NCBI RefSeq assembly: GCF_001651035.1
Contig: NZ_LXRG01000201.1
Location: forward strand, 237,589-301,588
Length of the DNA: 64,000 nt
Reading direction: 5' to 3'
Source: Halomonas sp. ALS9
GTDB taxonomy: Bacteria; Pseudomonadota; Gammaproteobacteria; Pseudomonadales; Halomonadaceae
Of this stretch, positions 9,556-18,506 are shown one piece after another. The notes beneath the pieces were generated by a model that made no database searches, was not told the DNA's origin, and saw only the letters and a program-made list of their open reading frames with translations. How positions within the stretch are numbered: position 1 is the stretch's first letter; the number at the start of each line of letters is the position of its first letter. The position numbers and the translations under genes are program-made.

Positions 9556-9563
9556 GAGTTTGG

Positions 9564-10109
9564 TCAAAATTCCGGATCCCAATCAACGACCATACGGCCC
9601 TCTTGGGAACTGATTTCGATAATGACATCGTCTGGCAAAAATGGCAGCAGTCGCTCGCGTTTGTCGATTGACTCAGAATCGCCGCGAACCACCATGACAT
9701 CGTTAGCGCCGGTTTCAAACAGGTAGCTCACCCGCCCTAGCCGTTCGCCGGCCTGAGTGAAGACCGCCATGCCTTCAAGCTCATGCCAATAATACTCATC
9801 GGCCGGTAGCTCAGGCAGTGCGTCCTTGGGCAGTACGATGTCCGTTTGGGCTAATGCTTCTGCCGCATCCCGGTCATCCACGCCTTTAAGCTGCACCACA
9901 AGCCCTTTGCCCTGCCGATGTCCCTGAACAATGGTCACAGGCATCAGGGTTTTCCCCTTGCGCACCCACCATTCGGGGTAGTCCAGAATGTTGTCCATGG
10001 GGCTGGTGTATGAGTACACCTTGAGCCAACCTTTTATCCCGTGAGGGCTAGTCAGTTTGCCTAACACCACATGCGTGTCGTCAGTATGGCTTGTTTCAAA
10101 ACGCGTCAT
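9564..10109 (-). CDS. rimM: 16S rRNA processing protein RimM
   Basis: A 181-residue RimM that binds S19 and assists 30S head maturation. The N-terminal half has the RimM barrel signature [16 protein letters not shown], and the C-terminal half the PRC-barrel domain ([32 protein letters not shown]). It lies between rpsP and trmD in the standard operon. Confidence 0.96.
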   Translation of the reverse strand: MTRFETSHTDDTHVVLGKLTSPHGIKGWLKVYSYTSPMDNILDYPEWWVRKGKTLMPVTIVQGHRQGKGLVVQLKGVDDRDAAEALAQTDIVLPKDALPELPADEYYWHELEGMAVFTQAGERLGRVSYLFETGANDVMVVRGDSESIDKRERLLPFLPDDVIIEISSQEGRMVVDWDPEF

Positions 10110-10152
10110 CGACGACCTCTACTTACAACATCAGACTCTACTTTAAACAGGC

Positions 10153-10401
10153 TTAGGCCTGTTTGCGTGCTTCTTTGACCAGCTCAGCAACGCGACCAGA
10201 CAGCTGGGCGCCTTGGCTCTGCCAATGAGTAACACGGTCTAAATCAACACGCAGACGCTCTTCCTGACCACGGGCAACCGGGTTGAAGAAGCCAATACGC
10301 TCGATGAAGCGACCGTCGCGAGCGTTACGCGAGTCGGTAACGGTCAGGTGGTAAAAGGGACGCTTCTTGGCGCCACCACGGGCCAAACGAATGGTAACCA
10401 T
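10153..10401 (-). CDS. rpsP: 30S ribosomal protein S16
   Basis: An 82-residue S16 with the universal N-terminus [19 protein letters not shown] and the segment [14 protein letters not shown]. It is the first gene of the leftward operon rpsP-rimM-trmD-rplS. The 266 bp upstream hold no gene and presumably contain its promoter. In most relatives ffh lies immediately upstream; here an ABC-transporter island intervenes. Confidence 0.97.
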   Translation of the reverse strand: MVTIRLARGGAKKRPFYHLTVTDSRNARDGRFIERIGFFNPVARGQEERLRVDLDRVTHWQSQGAQLSGRVAELVKEARKQA

Positions 10402-10667
10402 ACGATAACTATCCTTCGGTTGAGGTTACGAGAGTGTGGTTATAGCGAAAATCGCTATCGGAACACTCGTCGTGCTGTTTTCTTGGTGCTAAGCATGCCC
10501 CATAAAGAAACTCGCTTAGTGCCATTAAGGCCTTCACTGAGCGCTGCTACCGCTACGTTTTGACGTATTTGGGCAACACCCACGCATGAAGAGGCCGCAT
10601 TCTACGCAAATGCGCACGACTTGGAAAGCCTGACAGCCAGAAAACTCACAACGCGTCAACCACTGCA

Positions 10668-11651
10668 TTAGCCACTGCTGCGCGGGACAAGGGTGACGCC
10701 AACCCTGATGACCTGGTTGTCGCAGGTTGGATCCTGAACCCTCGTTTCGAGCAGGCGCAGTGCCTCCAGCGCCGTCTCATTTACCGGATTACGCACTGTG
10801 GTCAATGGACAGCGCCCCCAGGCGGCGCCAGGTACATCGTCGAACCCAGTGATAGCCACATCGTCCGGCACCCGGATACCGCGTTGCGCTGCGGCTTCAA
10901 CAACCCCCAGAGCCATGGCGTCGTTAGCACATATAATGGCATCAAGCGACAAACGGGAATCCAGTAGCGCCAGCCCTTCACTTACCCCGCTCGATAGTGA
11001 GAAATTTCCCCGGCGCTGCGCCTGTAGTGACAGGCCGTAATGTGCTAATGCCTCCTCAACGCCCTGACTGCGCTCTTGATCTGAGAAGGTATCTGCCGTG
11101 CCCCCCAACCAAGCAATGCGTTGCCGCCCCTGTTTGACAAGGCGCTCCACCAGCTGCCACATGCCCTTTATATTGTCGCAACATACCGCATCAGCGCCGT
11201 TTTTTTCCAGCACTCGACCGATCAGCACCAGTGGGGCCCCCGATGCCTGGCAGCGATCAGCGATATCACGGCTGACCGATCCCGCGGCGACAATTGCTCC
11301 ATCCACCTGGTAGGCCAGCGCATGATCAATCATCTCGGTCATGTTGGCGTCTCGAAACGCTGGCAAAAGCAACGGTTGATAACCATTAGTACTCAGCACT
11401 CGAACGAGATGTTCCAGCAACCAAGCCTCGTAGGGTCGCGATATTTCACCCGCCACTACGGCCACTAGGCCAGTACGCTGGCCTGTTAGCCCGCGGGCAA
11501 TCAAATTAGGACGATAGCCCAGAGCCTTGGCAACGCGCAGTACGTGCTCGCGCTTCCGGACGGCTACCGACGCTCCTGGGGTAAACGCCCGCGACACCAT
11601 TGCCCGGGATACACCGGCCGCTTTGGCGACATCATCTGCGGTTACACGCAC
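10668..11651 (-). CDS. LacI-family transcriptional regulator
   Basis: A 327-residue repressor with an N-terminal LacI helix-turn-helix (MRVTADDVAKAAGVSRAMVS), the hinge helix region (NLIARGLTGQRTGL) and a periplasmic-binding-protein-like ligand domain (DNIKGMW, ICANDAMALGVVEAA, ITGFDDVPGAAW). It is transcribed away from the ABC transporter operon, with a 226-bp gap containing a 20-bp near-perfect palindrome, so it most likely represses that operon until the transported substrate or a derivative is bound. The ligand cannot be read from sequence. Confidence 0.9.
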   Translation of the reverse strand: MRVTADDVAKAAGVSRAMVSRAFTPGASVAVRKREHVLRVAKALGYRPNLIARGLTGQRTGLVAVVAGEISRPYEAWLLEHLVRVLSTNGYQPLLLPAFRDANMTEMIDHALAYQVDGAIVAAGSVSRDIADRCQASGAPLVLIGRVLEKNGADAVCCDNIKGMWQLVERLVKQGRQRIAWLGGTADTFSDQERSQGVEEALAHYGLSLQAQRRGNFSLSSGVSEGLALLDSRLSLDAIICANDAMALGVVEAAAQRGIRVPDDVAITGFDDVPGAAWGRCPLTTVRNPVNETALEALRLLETRVQDPTCDNQVIRVGVTLVPRSSG

Positions 11652-11807
11652 CGAGATAACCGACCGTATTTAACAATTTCAAGCACGCTTTTACCGCTCT
11701 ATCCATTAGATAACACGGGCCATTTTAACATTTTTGAGCCGTCTCTGGAGTGTTTTAAAAGCTACATCAAAACGTCACAGACGCGCGGTAATTTTGCTTT
11801 ATTGAAA

Positions 11808-11827
11808 TTTTGCACGCGCGTTCAAAA
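11808..11827. promoter_or_regulatory. Probable LacI-family operator
   Basis: TTTTGCACGCGCGTTCAAAA is a 20-bp inverted repeat with a central CG and one mismatched pair (C against A). That length, the AT-rich arms and the central CG dyad are typical of LacI-family operators. It lies 51 bp before the ABC ATPase start codon and downstream of the divergent regulator start, where it could block transcription. Confidence 0.7.
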
Positions 11828-11877
11828 ATCCCCAACGTTGCTTTTCAAAATCACTTGTTAACACTGGAGGCCGACCA

Positions 11878-12918
11878 ATGCGCACCGAAGCACTTGCACT
11901 CAATGACGTAACGATTGACCTCAGACAACAGCGTATTCTGGAAAGCATCCATCTGGATGTGGAACCAGGCAGCTTCACCTGCTTGCTAGGCCCCTCCGGC
12001 TGCGGCAAGACAACGCTATTGCGTGCTATTGCTGGTTTTACGCCCCTGAGTCGCGGCGATATCCGTCTCGGTTCAAAGTCGATTGCCCATTTGCCGCCCG
12101 AAAAACGCCAGACCGCGATGGTATTTCAATCCTATGCGCTATGGCCCCACATGAGCGTCGGCGACAACCTGGGTTACCCACTAAAGCTGCGCGGAATATC
12201 CCGCGCGGAGCGCCAGCAGCGAGTGGCAAAGATATTAGCGAGGCTAGAATTAAGCGGCTTCGAAAACCGTGCGGTAACACAGCTTTCCGGCGGGCAGCGG
12301 CAACGTGTCGCCCTTGGTAGAGCGCTGATCATCGATCCACCGCTGCTGCTTCTTGACGAGCCGCTATCCAATCTGGATGCCGCCATCCGTCGCAACTTAC
12401 GCGGCGAGTTACGTCGCCTGCAAAAGTCGCTAGGTATCACCACCATCATGGTGACTCACGATCAGGAGGAAGCCCTACAGATGGCTGACCAGATCGTGCT
12501 AATGCGAGCAGGTGAGATTGTCCAGGTTGCCTCGCCGCAACATCTCTACCATCACCCCGCCGACATCGCCGCCGCACGTTTTCTTGGCGTGGACAATACG
12601 GTTAGCTGCGAAGAGCATGATCCGCCCAGCGCCAGAGGCGCCACCAAGTTCGGCTTCCGAACCCAGGATGCGGTGATCAATATGCCGCTTAACGCGGCGG
12701 CCCTGACCCGTAAAGGCCGCGTGACCGACTGTCTATACACCGGCAATGGCTATCAGGTCTCACTGTCTACCGATGGCGAAGAGCTCTGCGCCACGACCGC
12801 TTCCCCTATTGCTTTAGGCACTTTCGCGACGCTTCAGGTGCCTGAGTCGGCTCTGATTTCTTTCGGGCCGGATGACCGGCATATGCCGCCACTTGATCGA
12901 CATGAGGACATCGCATGA
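11878..12918 (+). CDS. ABC transporter ATP-binding protein (PotA/FbpC/UgpC type)
   Basis: A 346-residue ATPase subunit with Walker A GPSGCGKTT near residue 39, Q-loop FQSYALWPH, signature LSGGQRQR, Walker B LLLLDEPLSNLD and switch histidine in VTHDQEEA. A C-terminal TOBE-like domain of about 100 residues follows. This subfamily energises importers of sugars, glycerol phosphates, polyamines, iron or phosphonates. A good ribosome-binding site (CTGGAGG) precedes the ATG. Its stop overlaps the next gene's ATG (ATGA), and having the ATPase as the first gene is characteristic of iron/polyamine/phosphonate-type operons rather than sugar ones. Confidence 0.93.
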   Translation: MRTEALALNDVTIDLRQQRILESIHLDVEPGSFTCLLGPSGCGKTTLLRAIAGFTPLSRGDIRLGSKSIAHLPPEKRQTAMVFQSYALWPHMSVGDNLGYPLKLRGISRAERQQRVAKILARLELSGFENRAVTQLSGGQRQRVALGRALIIDPPLLLLDEPLSNLDAAIRRNLRGELRRLQKSLGITTIMVTHDQEEALQMADQIVLMRAGEIVQVASPQHLYHHPADIAAARFLGVDNTVSCEEHDPPSARGATKFGFRTQDAVINMPLNAAALTRKGRVTDCLYTGNGYQVSLSTDGEELCATTASPIALGTFATLQVPESALISFGPDDRHMPPLDRHEDIA

Positions 12919-14048
12919 AACCCTTGACGCTTACGCTCGGCTTTTTAACCGCTACCCTTGCTGCCCCCGCCATGGCGGCTACAACGCTTAATGTGTTTAC
13001 CGCGGGTGACGACAATATGGTTGAGTACATCAACGAGTATCTCTCCCCGCGATTCGAAGCCACGCACCCTGACGTTACGGTGCGCGCCCTAGGCACCGGC
13101 CCTGGCGATGCAGGCAGCCAAGCTATTTATGAAACCCTCAGCGCCCAGCGCAACCAAGCAACCTGGGGCGTCGACGTTGCAGTCGTGCACCAGCGTATGG
13201 CGGGGCAAATGGTTAAAGAATATCTGCTCGCCGATTACGTTGACAGCATTTCCACTGGCGCTTTAGTCAGCGCCCAAAGCGCAAGCAATGCGCTGGGCGT
13301 CGATGTAGAAGGCTACGTGATGCCGATGTTCCAGAGCCAGATCGCCATCGCCTATAATCCTGATCTTCTAGCACAGCCGCCGGAAAGCTACGCCGCGCTT
13401 GCTGACTGGGTTGAGGAGCACCCAGGCGAATTCGGCTATAACGGCATCACCGGTGGCATGGCGGGGGTCGGCTTTGTGTTCGGCTGGATGTACGCCTTTA
13501 CCGACATGGCTGGCACCCTGCAAAACGGTCCTTGGGAAGAGGATGCACCAGCTCGTTGGGAGTCAGCGCTTAACCAGCTGAGCACGTTCAATCAGCACGT
13601 CACCATGACACCAGGTAATGCGGGCACCCTGGACGCCATGAACCGCGGCGAAATCGCCATGGGGCCGGTGTGGATGGATATGTACTACACATGGAAAGCT
13701 GATGGTCGTCTCAACCCCAACTTTCGCTTGCTGCTGCTCGAACCCGGAATGCCCGGCCAACCGATGTACTACACCATCCCCGAACGCGCCGCTGAACCTG
13801 ACCTAGCCGCCGAATTCATTGCCCTAGCGACCAGCCCGGAGATACAGGCCGAAGGCATTGTTGGCCAGTTCAACTGGTTCCCGGGCATTGACGCTAAGCA
13901 TGTTCGCAGCGAGCTCAGCGACGCTCAATGGGAACAGCTCTATGCAGACGTGTCACCTGAGACCCTTGCCACCCGAGGCTTCTCGATGCCCCAGGCTGAC
14001 TACTTTCGCGCCATTCTGGAAGCCTACGAAAGCCACGTTAGCCGCTAA
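12915..14048 (+). CDS. ABC transporter periplasmic solute-binding protein
   Basis: A 377-residue extracellular solute-binding protein, family 1-like. A clear signal peptide (MKPLTLTLGFLTATLAAPAMA) is followed by the mature start TTLNVFTAGDDNM. The fold resembles iron(III)/polyamine/phosphonate binding proteins by context and by the segment SQIAIAYNPDLL. The ligand is unknown. The gene overlaps the ATPase gene by 4 bp and is followed by a strong hairpin before the permease genes, an arrangement often used to make more binding protein than membrane subunits. Confidence 0.88.
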   Translation: MKPLTLTLGFLTATLAAPAMAATTLNVFTAGDDNMVEYINEYLSPRFEATHPDVTVRALGTGPGDAGSQAIYETLSAQRNQATWGVDVAVVHQRMAGQMVKEYLLADYVDSISTGALVSAQSASNALGVDVEGYVMPMFQSQIAIAYNPDLLAQPPESYAALADWVEEHPGEFGYNGITGGMAGVGFVFGWMYAFTDMAGTLQNGPWEEDAPARWESALNQLSTFNQHVTMTPGNAGTLDAMNRGEIAMGPVWMDMYYTWKADGRLNPNFRLLLLEPGMPGQPMYYTIPERAAEPDLAAEFIALATSPEIQAEGIVGQFNWFPGIDAKHVRSELSDAQWEQLYADVSPETLATRGFSMPQADYFRAILEAYESHVSR

Positions 14049-14066
14049 CGTTTTACTTGCCACCAT

Positions 14067-14084
14067 AGGGGGCGTTTGCCCCCT
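14067..14084 (+). promoter_or_regulatory. Intra-operon hairpin after the binding-protein gene
   Basis: AGGGGGC and GCCCCCT flank a GTTT loop, a perfect 7-bp GC stem 18 bp past the binding-protein stop, with no U-run. Such hairpins usually protect the upstream mRNA from 3' exonucleases or cause partial termination, which fits a need for excess binding protein. Confidence 0.7.
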
Positions 14085-14101
14085 TCTTCGTAGAACGCTA
14101 T

Positions 14102-14983
14102 ATGACCACTTTATCCTCTAGGACATATCCACCCATTGCCGCGCGAAAACCTTTTATACAATCAGCGCTGGGCACGCTGCTCGTTTTGCCCGCACTGACG
14201 GCAATAGCGTTGCTTTATGCGCTGCCTTTGGCCCGTTCGCTCGTCACAGCATTTCGTGACAGTAACGGCGCCTGGACAACGGAGCATATTGCCCGAGCAT
14301 TTTCGCTCTATGGCCGTGACATTCTGTTCTCCATTGGCGTTGTGTCGGCCTCCCTTGCGTTGATCACGGTGATATCCATCGCCATTGCGGGCTACCTAGT
14401 ACTAGGTACTACGCCCTGGGCAGTACGTATGCTGCGTTGGCTCTATCGCTGGCCACTCTTTATTCCTTTCGTGGTGTCAGGTCAGTTAGCGCGATCTTTT
14501 CTGTCCACTAACGGCATGATGAACGGCGTACTGGTCGAAACGGGGTTGTTGACGGCAGCCAACGCCCAGAGCTTTTTGGACTGGCGAGGACTGGTGCTGA
14601 CATTTGCCTGGAAGCAGATACCGTTCGTCACGCTACTACTCGCAGGCGCCATGGCGGCTATCGACCGCAGCCATATCGAAGCCGCCCGTAATATGGGCGC
14701 GGGCAGACTACGCTGCCTTTTCAATATTCTACTGCCCCAAGCAGCACCCACACTCTGGGTAGGGTTGATTCTCTCGCTGGTGGCAATGCTCTCGGTGCTA
14801 TCCGTGCCGCTAATGCTGATCGCAGGCAACCCCACCATGATGACTTCGATGATGGCCCACCGGATTACTTACTACGGTGATTACGGCATTGCCAACGCCC
14901 TAGGGCTATTCTCCTATGCACTGACCGCCTTTACCGCCTGGGTATATTTGCGCCTGACGCTACGCCGGGAGGCAACTGCATGA
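14102..14983 (+). CDS. ABC transporter permease, first subunit
   Basis: A 293-residue inner-membrane permease with about six helices (the first around LGTLLVLPALTAIALLYALP). It carries the cytoplasmic EAA loop EAARNMGAGRLRCLFNILLP, which docks to the ATPase. Its stop overlaps the second permease start by 4 bp (ATGA). It forms a heterodimeric channel with the next gene product. Confidence 0.92.
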   Translation: MTTLSSRTYPPIAARKPFIQSALGTLLVLPALTAIALLYALPLARSLVTAFRDSNGAWTTEHIARAFSLYGRDILFSIGVVSASLALITVISIAIAGYLVLGTTPWAVRMLRWLYRWPLFIPFVVSGQLARSFLSTNGMMNGVLVETGLLTAANAQSFLDWRGLVLTFAWKQIPFVTLLLAGAMAAIDRSHIEAARNMGAGRLRCLFNILLPQAAPTLWVGLILSLVAMLSVLSVPLMLIAGNPTMMTSMMAHRITYYGDYGIANALGLFSYALTAFTAWVYLRLTLRREATA

Positions 14984-15792
14984 CATTATCTAAACGACTT
15001 TCGCAGATCGGGCTTGGTTTGATGCTGGGCTTGGTGGCTTTTATTGTCTTTGGCCCCCTACTGAACCTTGCCATGTGGGCATTTGCCGAGCAATGGTTTT
15101 ACCCTAATCGTTTTCCTACCGATTGGGGCTTCGCTTTCTGGGAGCGCGTATTCCGACCTCGCGCAGGGGCCTGGGAATCGCTATTTAATACAGTGATTGT
15201 GGCACTGCTGGCGGTATTAGTTTCGATGTCGTTGGCGATACCTGCGGGTTATGCGTTGGCACGTCAGGCACTACCTATGCGCAACCTCATCATGCTGCTT
15301 TTCCTTTTACCTCAGGCGTTTCCCAACTTACCAATCTTCGTCAACATCGCTGCCATTTTCTACCAGTGGGGGCTTAACGGCACGCTGGTCGGCGTGGTGC
15401 TGGTGCACTCACTGCCTGGACTGGTTTATGCCGTTTGGATTGCGACCGCTTCCTTTGCCACCGTGGATCGTTCGCTGGAGGAGGCCGCACGCAACCTCGG
15501 CGCCTCACCGCTGCGCTGTTTCAACGACATCACTTTGCCCCAAGCCCTACCTGGGTTGCTAGCAGCCTCAATCTTTGTATTTCTCGACAGTATCGATGAA
15601 TTCACCGGTACGTTTTTTGTCGGTGCACCGGAGATCACCACACTACCGCTACTCATGTTCAACGCCTCTATGGGCGGCAACTATCAGGTGGCCGCCATTA
15701 CCGCGCTAATACTGCTAATTCCCTCTGTCGGCTTCATGCTGGTTATCGAGCGTTTTTTGAAAGCCGATGTATTGGCCCGCATTGGCCGCTAG
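14980..15792 (+). CDS. ABC transporter permease, second subunit
   Basis: A 270-residue permease of the PotC/UgpE type with six predicted helices and the EAA motif EEAARNLGASPLRCFNDITL near residue 165. It overlaps the preceding permease gene. The transporter therefore has one ATPase, one binding protein and two permeases, a complete importer. Confidence 0.92.
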   Translation: MTLSKRLSQIGLGLMLGLVAFIVFGPLLNLAMWAFAEQWFYPNRFPTDWGFAFWERVFRPRAGAWESLFNTVIVALLAVLVSMSLAIPAGYALARQALPMRNLIMLLFLLPQAFPNLPIFVNIAAIFYQWGLNGTLVGVVLVHSLPGLVYAVWIATASFATVDRSLEEAARNLGASPLRCFNDITLPQALPGLLAASIFVFLDSIDEFTGTFFVGAPEITTLPLLMFNASMGGNYQVAAITALILLIPSVGFMLVIERFLKADVLARIGR

Positions 15793-15850
15793 CCGTTGAC
15801 GATCTGTTAACGAACTTTTCTGAACAAACTTTTTGCTAGGTTTCACCTAA

Positions 15851-16618
15851 ATGTTGATTGCCCACTTATCTGATTTACATCTTTTCACTGAGCGCTCCGA
15901 AACGGGTGAAGCCCGCGCCGACATCGCTCAGGTTGTCGAAAGCATCATCGCGGACCTGCTCACACTGAACCCCTTACCGGATATTGTGGCTATCAGTGGC
16001 GATTTGGCCGACGGCGGCAGTGAGGAAGACTATCAGTTGATACGCCACCTGCTTGCGCCACTCCCCATGCCCATTCTGGCAGTGCCTGGCAATCACGATA
16101 GGCGCGAGGCAATGCGGCGAGTGCTGGGCAATCAGCTGGCGGGACTTGAAGTAGGCGAGTTTATGCAATCCAGAATCGACACCCATGGCATCACCCTGCT
16201 GGGCCTGGATTCGGTAGTAGAGGGGGAAGCGCGGGGGGCGCTGTGCAATACGCGATTGGCGTGGCTAGAAAAGCAGCTTCAGCACACCCAACCAGTCACT
16301 TTTCTGGTACTGCATCATCCGCCCTTTATGACAGGGAATCCGCATTGGGATCCTTACAGCCTGATAGACGGTGGGGAGCGCTTTATGAAAATCATTAGCG
16401 GCTCACCAAAACGCATTTTATGCGGGCACATCCACCAACCCTTTCATACCTACTGGGGCGGTCATTACGGTGGAATCGCCGGGAGCCCGGCGTTCCAATA
16501 CAATTTAGCACCCGGCAGCGTTACTGTGCCGACCCCCTGTGAGGTGCCATATTGCTATCCATTGCACGACTGCAAGCCAGATGGCAGCGTGATTGTACAC
16601 TTGCGTCATGTGACTTGA
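15851..16618 (+). CDS. Calcineurin-like phosphodiesterase (CpdA/GpdQ type)
   Basis: A 255-residue binuclear metallophosphoesterase with all ligands visible: DLH in HLSDLHLF, GDLADGG, GNHDRR, HHPP and GHIHQP. This class III group hydrolyses cyclic nucleotides (CpdA) or glycerophosphodiesters (GpdQ). It follows the permease genes by 58 bp in the same direction and most likely acts on the imported compound in the cytoplasm (there is no signal peptide), which points to a phosphodiester such as a glycerophosphodiester as the transported substrate. That substrate is inference. Confidence 0.88.
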   Translation: MLIAHLSDLHLFTERSETGEARADIAQVVESIIADLLTLNPLPDIVAISGDLADGGSEEDYQLIRHLLAPLPMPILAVPGNHDRREAMRRVLGNQLAGLEVGEFMQSRIDTHGITLLGLDSVVEGEARGALCNTRLAWLEKQLQHTQPVTFLVLHHPPFMTGNPHWDPYSLIDGGERFMKIISGSPKRILCGHIHQPFHTYWGGHYGGIAGSPAFQYNLAPGSVTVPTPCEVPYCYPLHDCKPDGSVIVHLRHVT

Positions 16619-16645
16619 GCTCAGACTCCCTGAGTTCACAGTAGC

Positions 16646-18073
16646 TTAACGCCGCGGCAATCCGCCTGGGCCACCCATACCGCCCATACCGCCGGGGCCA
16701 CCCATTCCGCCAGGCCCACCTGGGCCACCGCCGCCCATCATGCCTGACATACCACGCATCATTTTCTGCATACCGCCTTTCTGACCTGCTTTCTTCATCA
16801 TTTTCTGCATTTGCTTATGCTGCTTGAGCAGACGATTCAAGTCGGGCACTTGCAGGCCTGCGCCAGCAGCGATGCGGCGCTTGCGCGAGCCATTGATAAT
16901 GTCAGGCTTGCGGCGCTCCTTAGGCGTCATTGAGTTAATCAGCGCTTCCAGCTTGCCCAGCTCTTTCTCGGGGCCAGGGCCTTGAGCCATTTCGGCCATC
17001 TGCCCCATGCCGGGTAATTTACCTATCAGACCGCCCATACCACCCATTTTCTTGAGTTGCTGAAGCTGGTCACGGAAATCTTCCAGATCAAAGCCATCGC
17101 CTTTTTTGACCTTCTTGGCCAGTTTGTCGGCTTTGGATTTATCGACAGTACGTTCGGCTTCCTCAATCAGCGACAACATGTCGCCCATACCCAAGATGCG
17201 CGAGGCGACCCGGTCGGGGTGGAACGGCTCCAGAGCGTCGACTTTTTCGCCCATGCCCATGAACTTGATCGGTTTGCCGGTAATGTGGCGTACCGACAGC
17301 GCCGCACCACCGCGGGCATCACCGTCGGCTTTAGTCAGGATCACCCCGGTTAGCGGTAGCGCTTCGCTAAATGCCTTGGCGGTATTGGCGGCATCCTGGC
17401 CGGTCATGGCGTCGACGACAAACAGCGTTTCCTGGGGCGAGACCGCTTTATGCAGCGCCTGGATTTCCGCCATCATGGCTTCATCGATCGCCAGGCGACC
17501 GGCGGTATCGATCAACACCACATCGTGGAACTGAATCTTGGCGTGCTTAATGGCCGCTTCGGCTATCGCTACCGGCTGCTGGTCAGAGCGCGAGGGGAAG
17601 AAATCAACCTCGACCTCTTTGGCCAGGGTTTCAAGCTGGTCGATGGCCGCCGGACGGTAAACGTCGGCAGATACGACCAATACTTTCTTCTTCTCACGCT
17701 CGCGCAGGTAGCGGGCCAGCTTGGCCACAGAGGTGGTCTTACCCGCGCCCTGTAGACCGGCCATCAATACAACGGCGGGGGAGCCCTTAAGCACAAAGCC
17801 GTCGTTGGCTTCGCCCATAATCGCTTCCAGCTCTTGCTGGACGATTTTGACGAATTGCTGGCCTGGCGACAGGCTTTTAGAGACTTCCTGCCCGACCGCC
17901 CGCTCGCGCACGCGCTCAATAAATTCCTTGATGACCGGCAGCGCTACGTCGGCCTCAAGCAGCGCGCGGCGTACTTCGCGCAGGGTATCTTTAATATTGT
18001 CGTCGGTCAGGCGGGCCTGACCCTTAATCGACTTTAACGTCTGGGAAAGACGCTCGCTTAGATTCTGGAACAT
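16646..18073 (-). CDS. ffh: Signal recognition particle GTPase Ffh
   Basis: A 475-residue SRP54 homologue. The N-domain is followed by the G-domain with GLQGAGKTTSVAKLA (G1), DTAGRLAIDEAMM (G3) and TKADGDARGG (G4), then the methionine-rich M domain (KQMQKMMKKAG) that binds signal sequences and 4.5S RNA. The last 40 or so residues are an extended glycine/methionine tail. It is convergent with the phosphodiesterase gene, with only 27 bp and a small hairpin (16620-16637) between the stops. I found no 4.5S RNA gene nearby. Confidence 0.97.
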   Translation of the reverse strand: MFQNLSERLSQTLKSIKGQARLTDDNIKDTLREVRRALLEADVALPVIKEFIERVRERAVGQEVSKSLSPGQQFVKIVQQELEAIMGEANDGFVLKGSPAVVLMAGLQGAGKTTSVAKLARYLREREKKKVLVVSADVYRPAAIDQLETLAKEVEVDFFPSRSDQQPVAIAEAAIKHAKIQFHDVVLIDTAGRLAIDEAMMAEIQALHKAVSPQETLFVVDAMTGQDAANTAKAFSEALPLTGVILTKADGDARGGAALSVRHITGKPIKFMGMGEKVDALEPFHPDRVASRILGMGDMLSLIEEAERTVDKSKADKLAKKVKKGDGFDLEDFRDQLQQLKKMGGMGGLIGKLPGMGQMAEMAQGPGPEKELGKLEALINSMTPKERRKPDIINGSRKRRIAAGAGLQVPDLNRLLKQHKQMQKMMKKAGQKGGMQKMMRGMSGMMGGGGPGGPGGMGGPGGMGGMGGPGGLPRR

Positions 18074-18506
18074 GGGGCCTCTCTGCCTCCGTCACTGCCG
18101 TCGGCGCGCACGCCCTGGACTAATTAGTGAAAAGATTATACGCGCTCATGCGGTGAGTCTCCATGGGAGAGTACTCGCGACCCTACTTCAAGCAACCCTG
18201 CTTCAAACAACTCTGCTTCAAACAACCCTGCTTCAAACAACCAAGGCAAGCCGTCATCTGATCACCAAGGATGGCGGAAATGCTGGAGTTGTCGGGAACA
18301 TTTTTCCGACCATGACAAAAGAGCCTTGCTTACAGACCTTGGCACTCCTAAATACTTACTCTGAGTGCTTACCCATTTTCATACGATTGCCCCGCTGGGC
18401 GACGCCGCTTGGATTAGTTATAGTAGTTGAATAGATTTTCGTCGTAACCACACTTAATTTGTTTATTTATTCACCGCAACGCGCTGCAAGGCGCACGGAT
18501 AGCATC
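18074..18506. other. 433-bp divergent intergenic region between ffh and ypjD
   Basis: This stretch must contain the promoters of ffh (leftward) and the ypjD gene (rightward). It holds the 15-bp tandem repeat array at 18183-18242. The open frame across it is repeat-derived (LLQTT periodicity) and not a credible gene. Confidence 0.6.
18183..18242. repeat. Four tandem copies of a 15-bp repeat
   Basis: Units CTGCTTCAAACAACC (last two identical, second ending in T, first with two changes) run head to tail at 18183, 18198, 18213 and 18228. The near-identical copies in a promoter-bearing intergenic gap make this a candidate variable-number repeat. Confidence 0.92.

Noticed and set aside
18183..18242. 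Short tandem repeats as CRISPR arrays
   Set aside because: All arrays found are contiguous head-to-tail copies with no spacers and units far shorter than CRISPR repeats.
18072..18434. 120-codon plus-strand ORF between ffh and ypjD
   Set aside because: It runs through the 15-bp tandem repeat (giving a TLLQT periodicity), overlaps the ffh start and has no family resemblance.
16618..18500. 4.5S RNA gene near ffh
   Set aside because: I looked for the conserved GGAA-tetraloop hairpin region in the flanks and did not find a convincing match.
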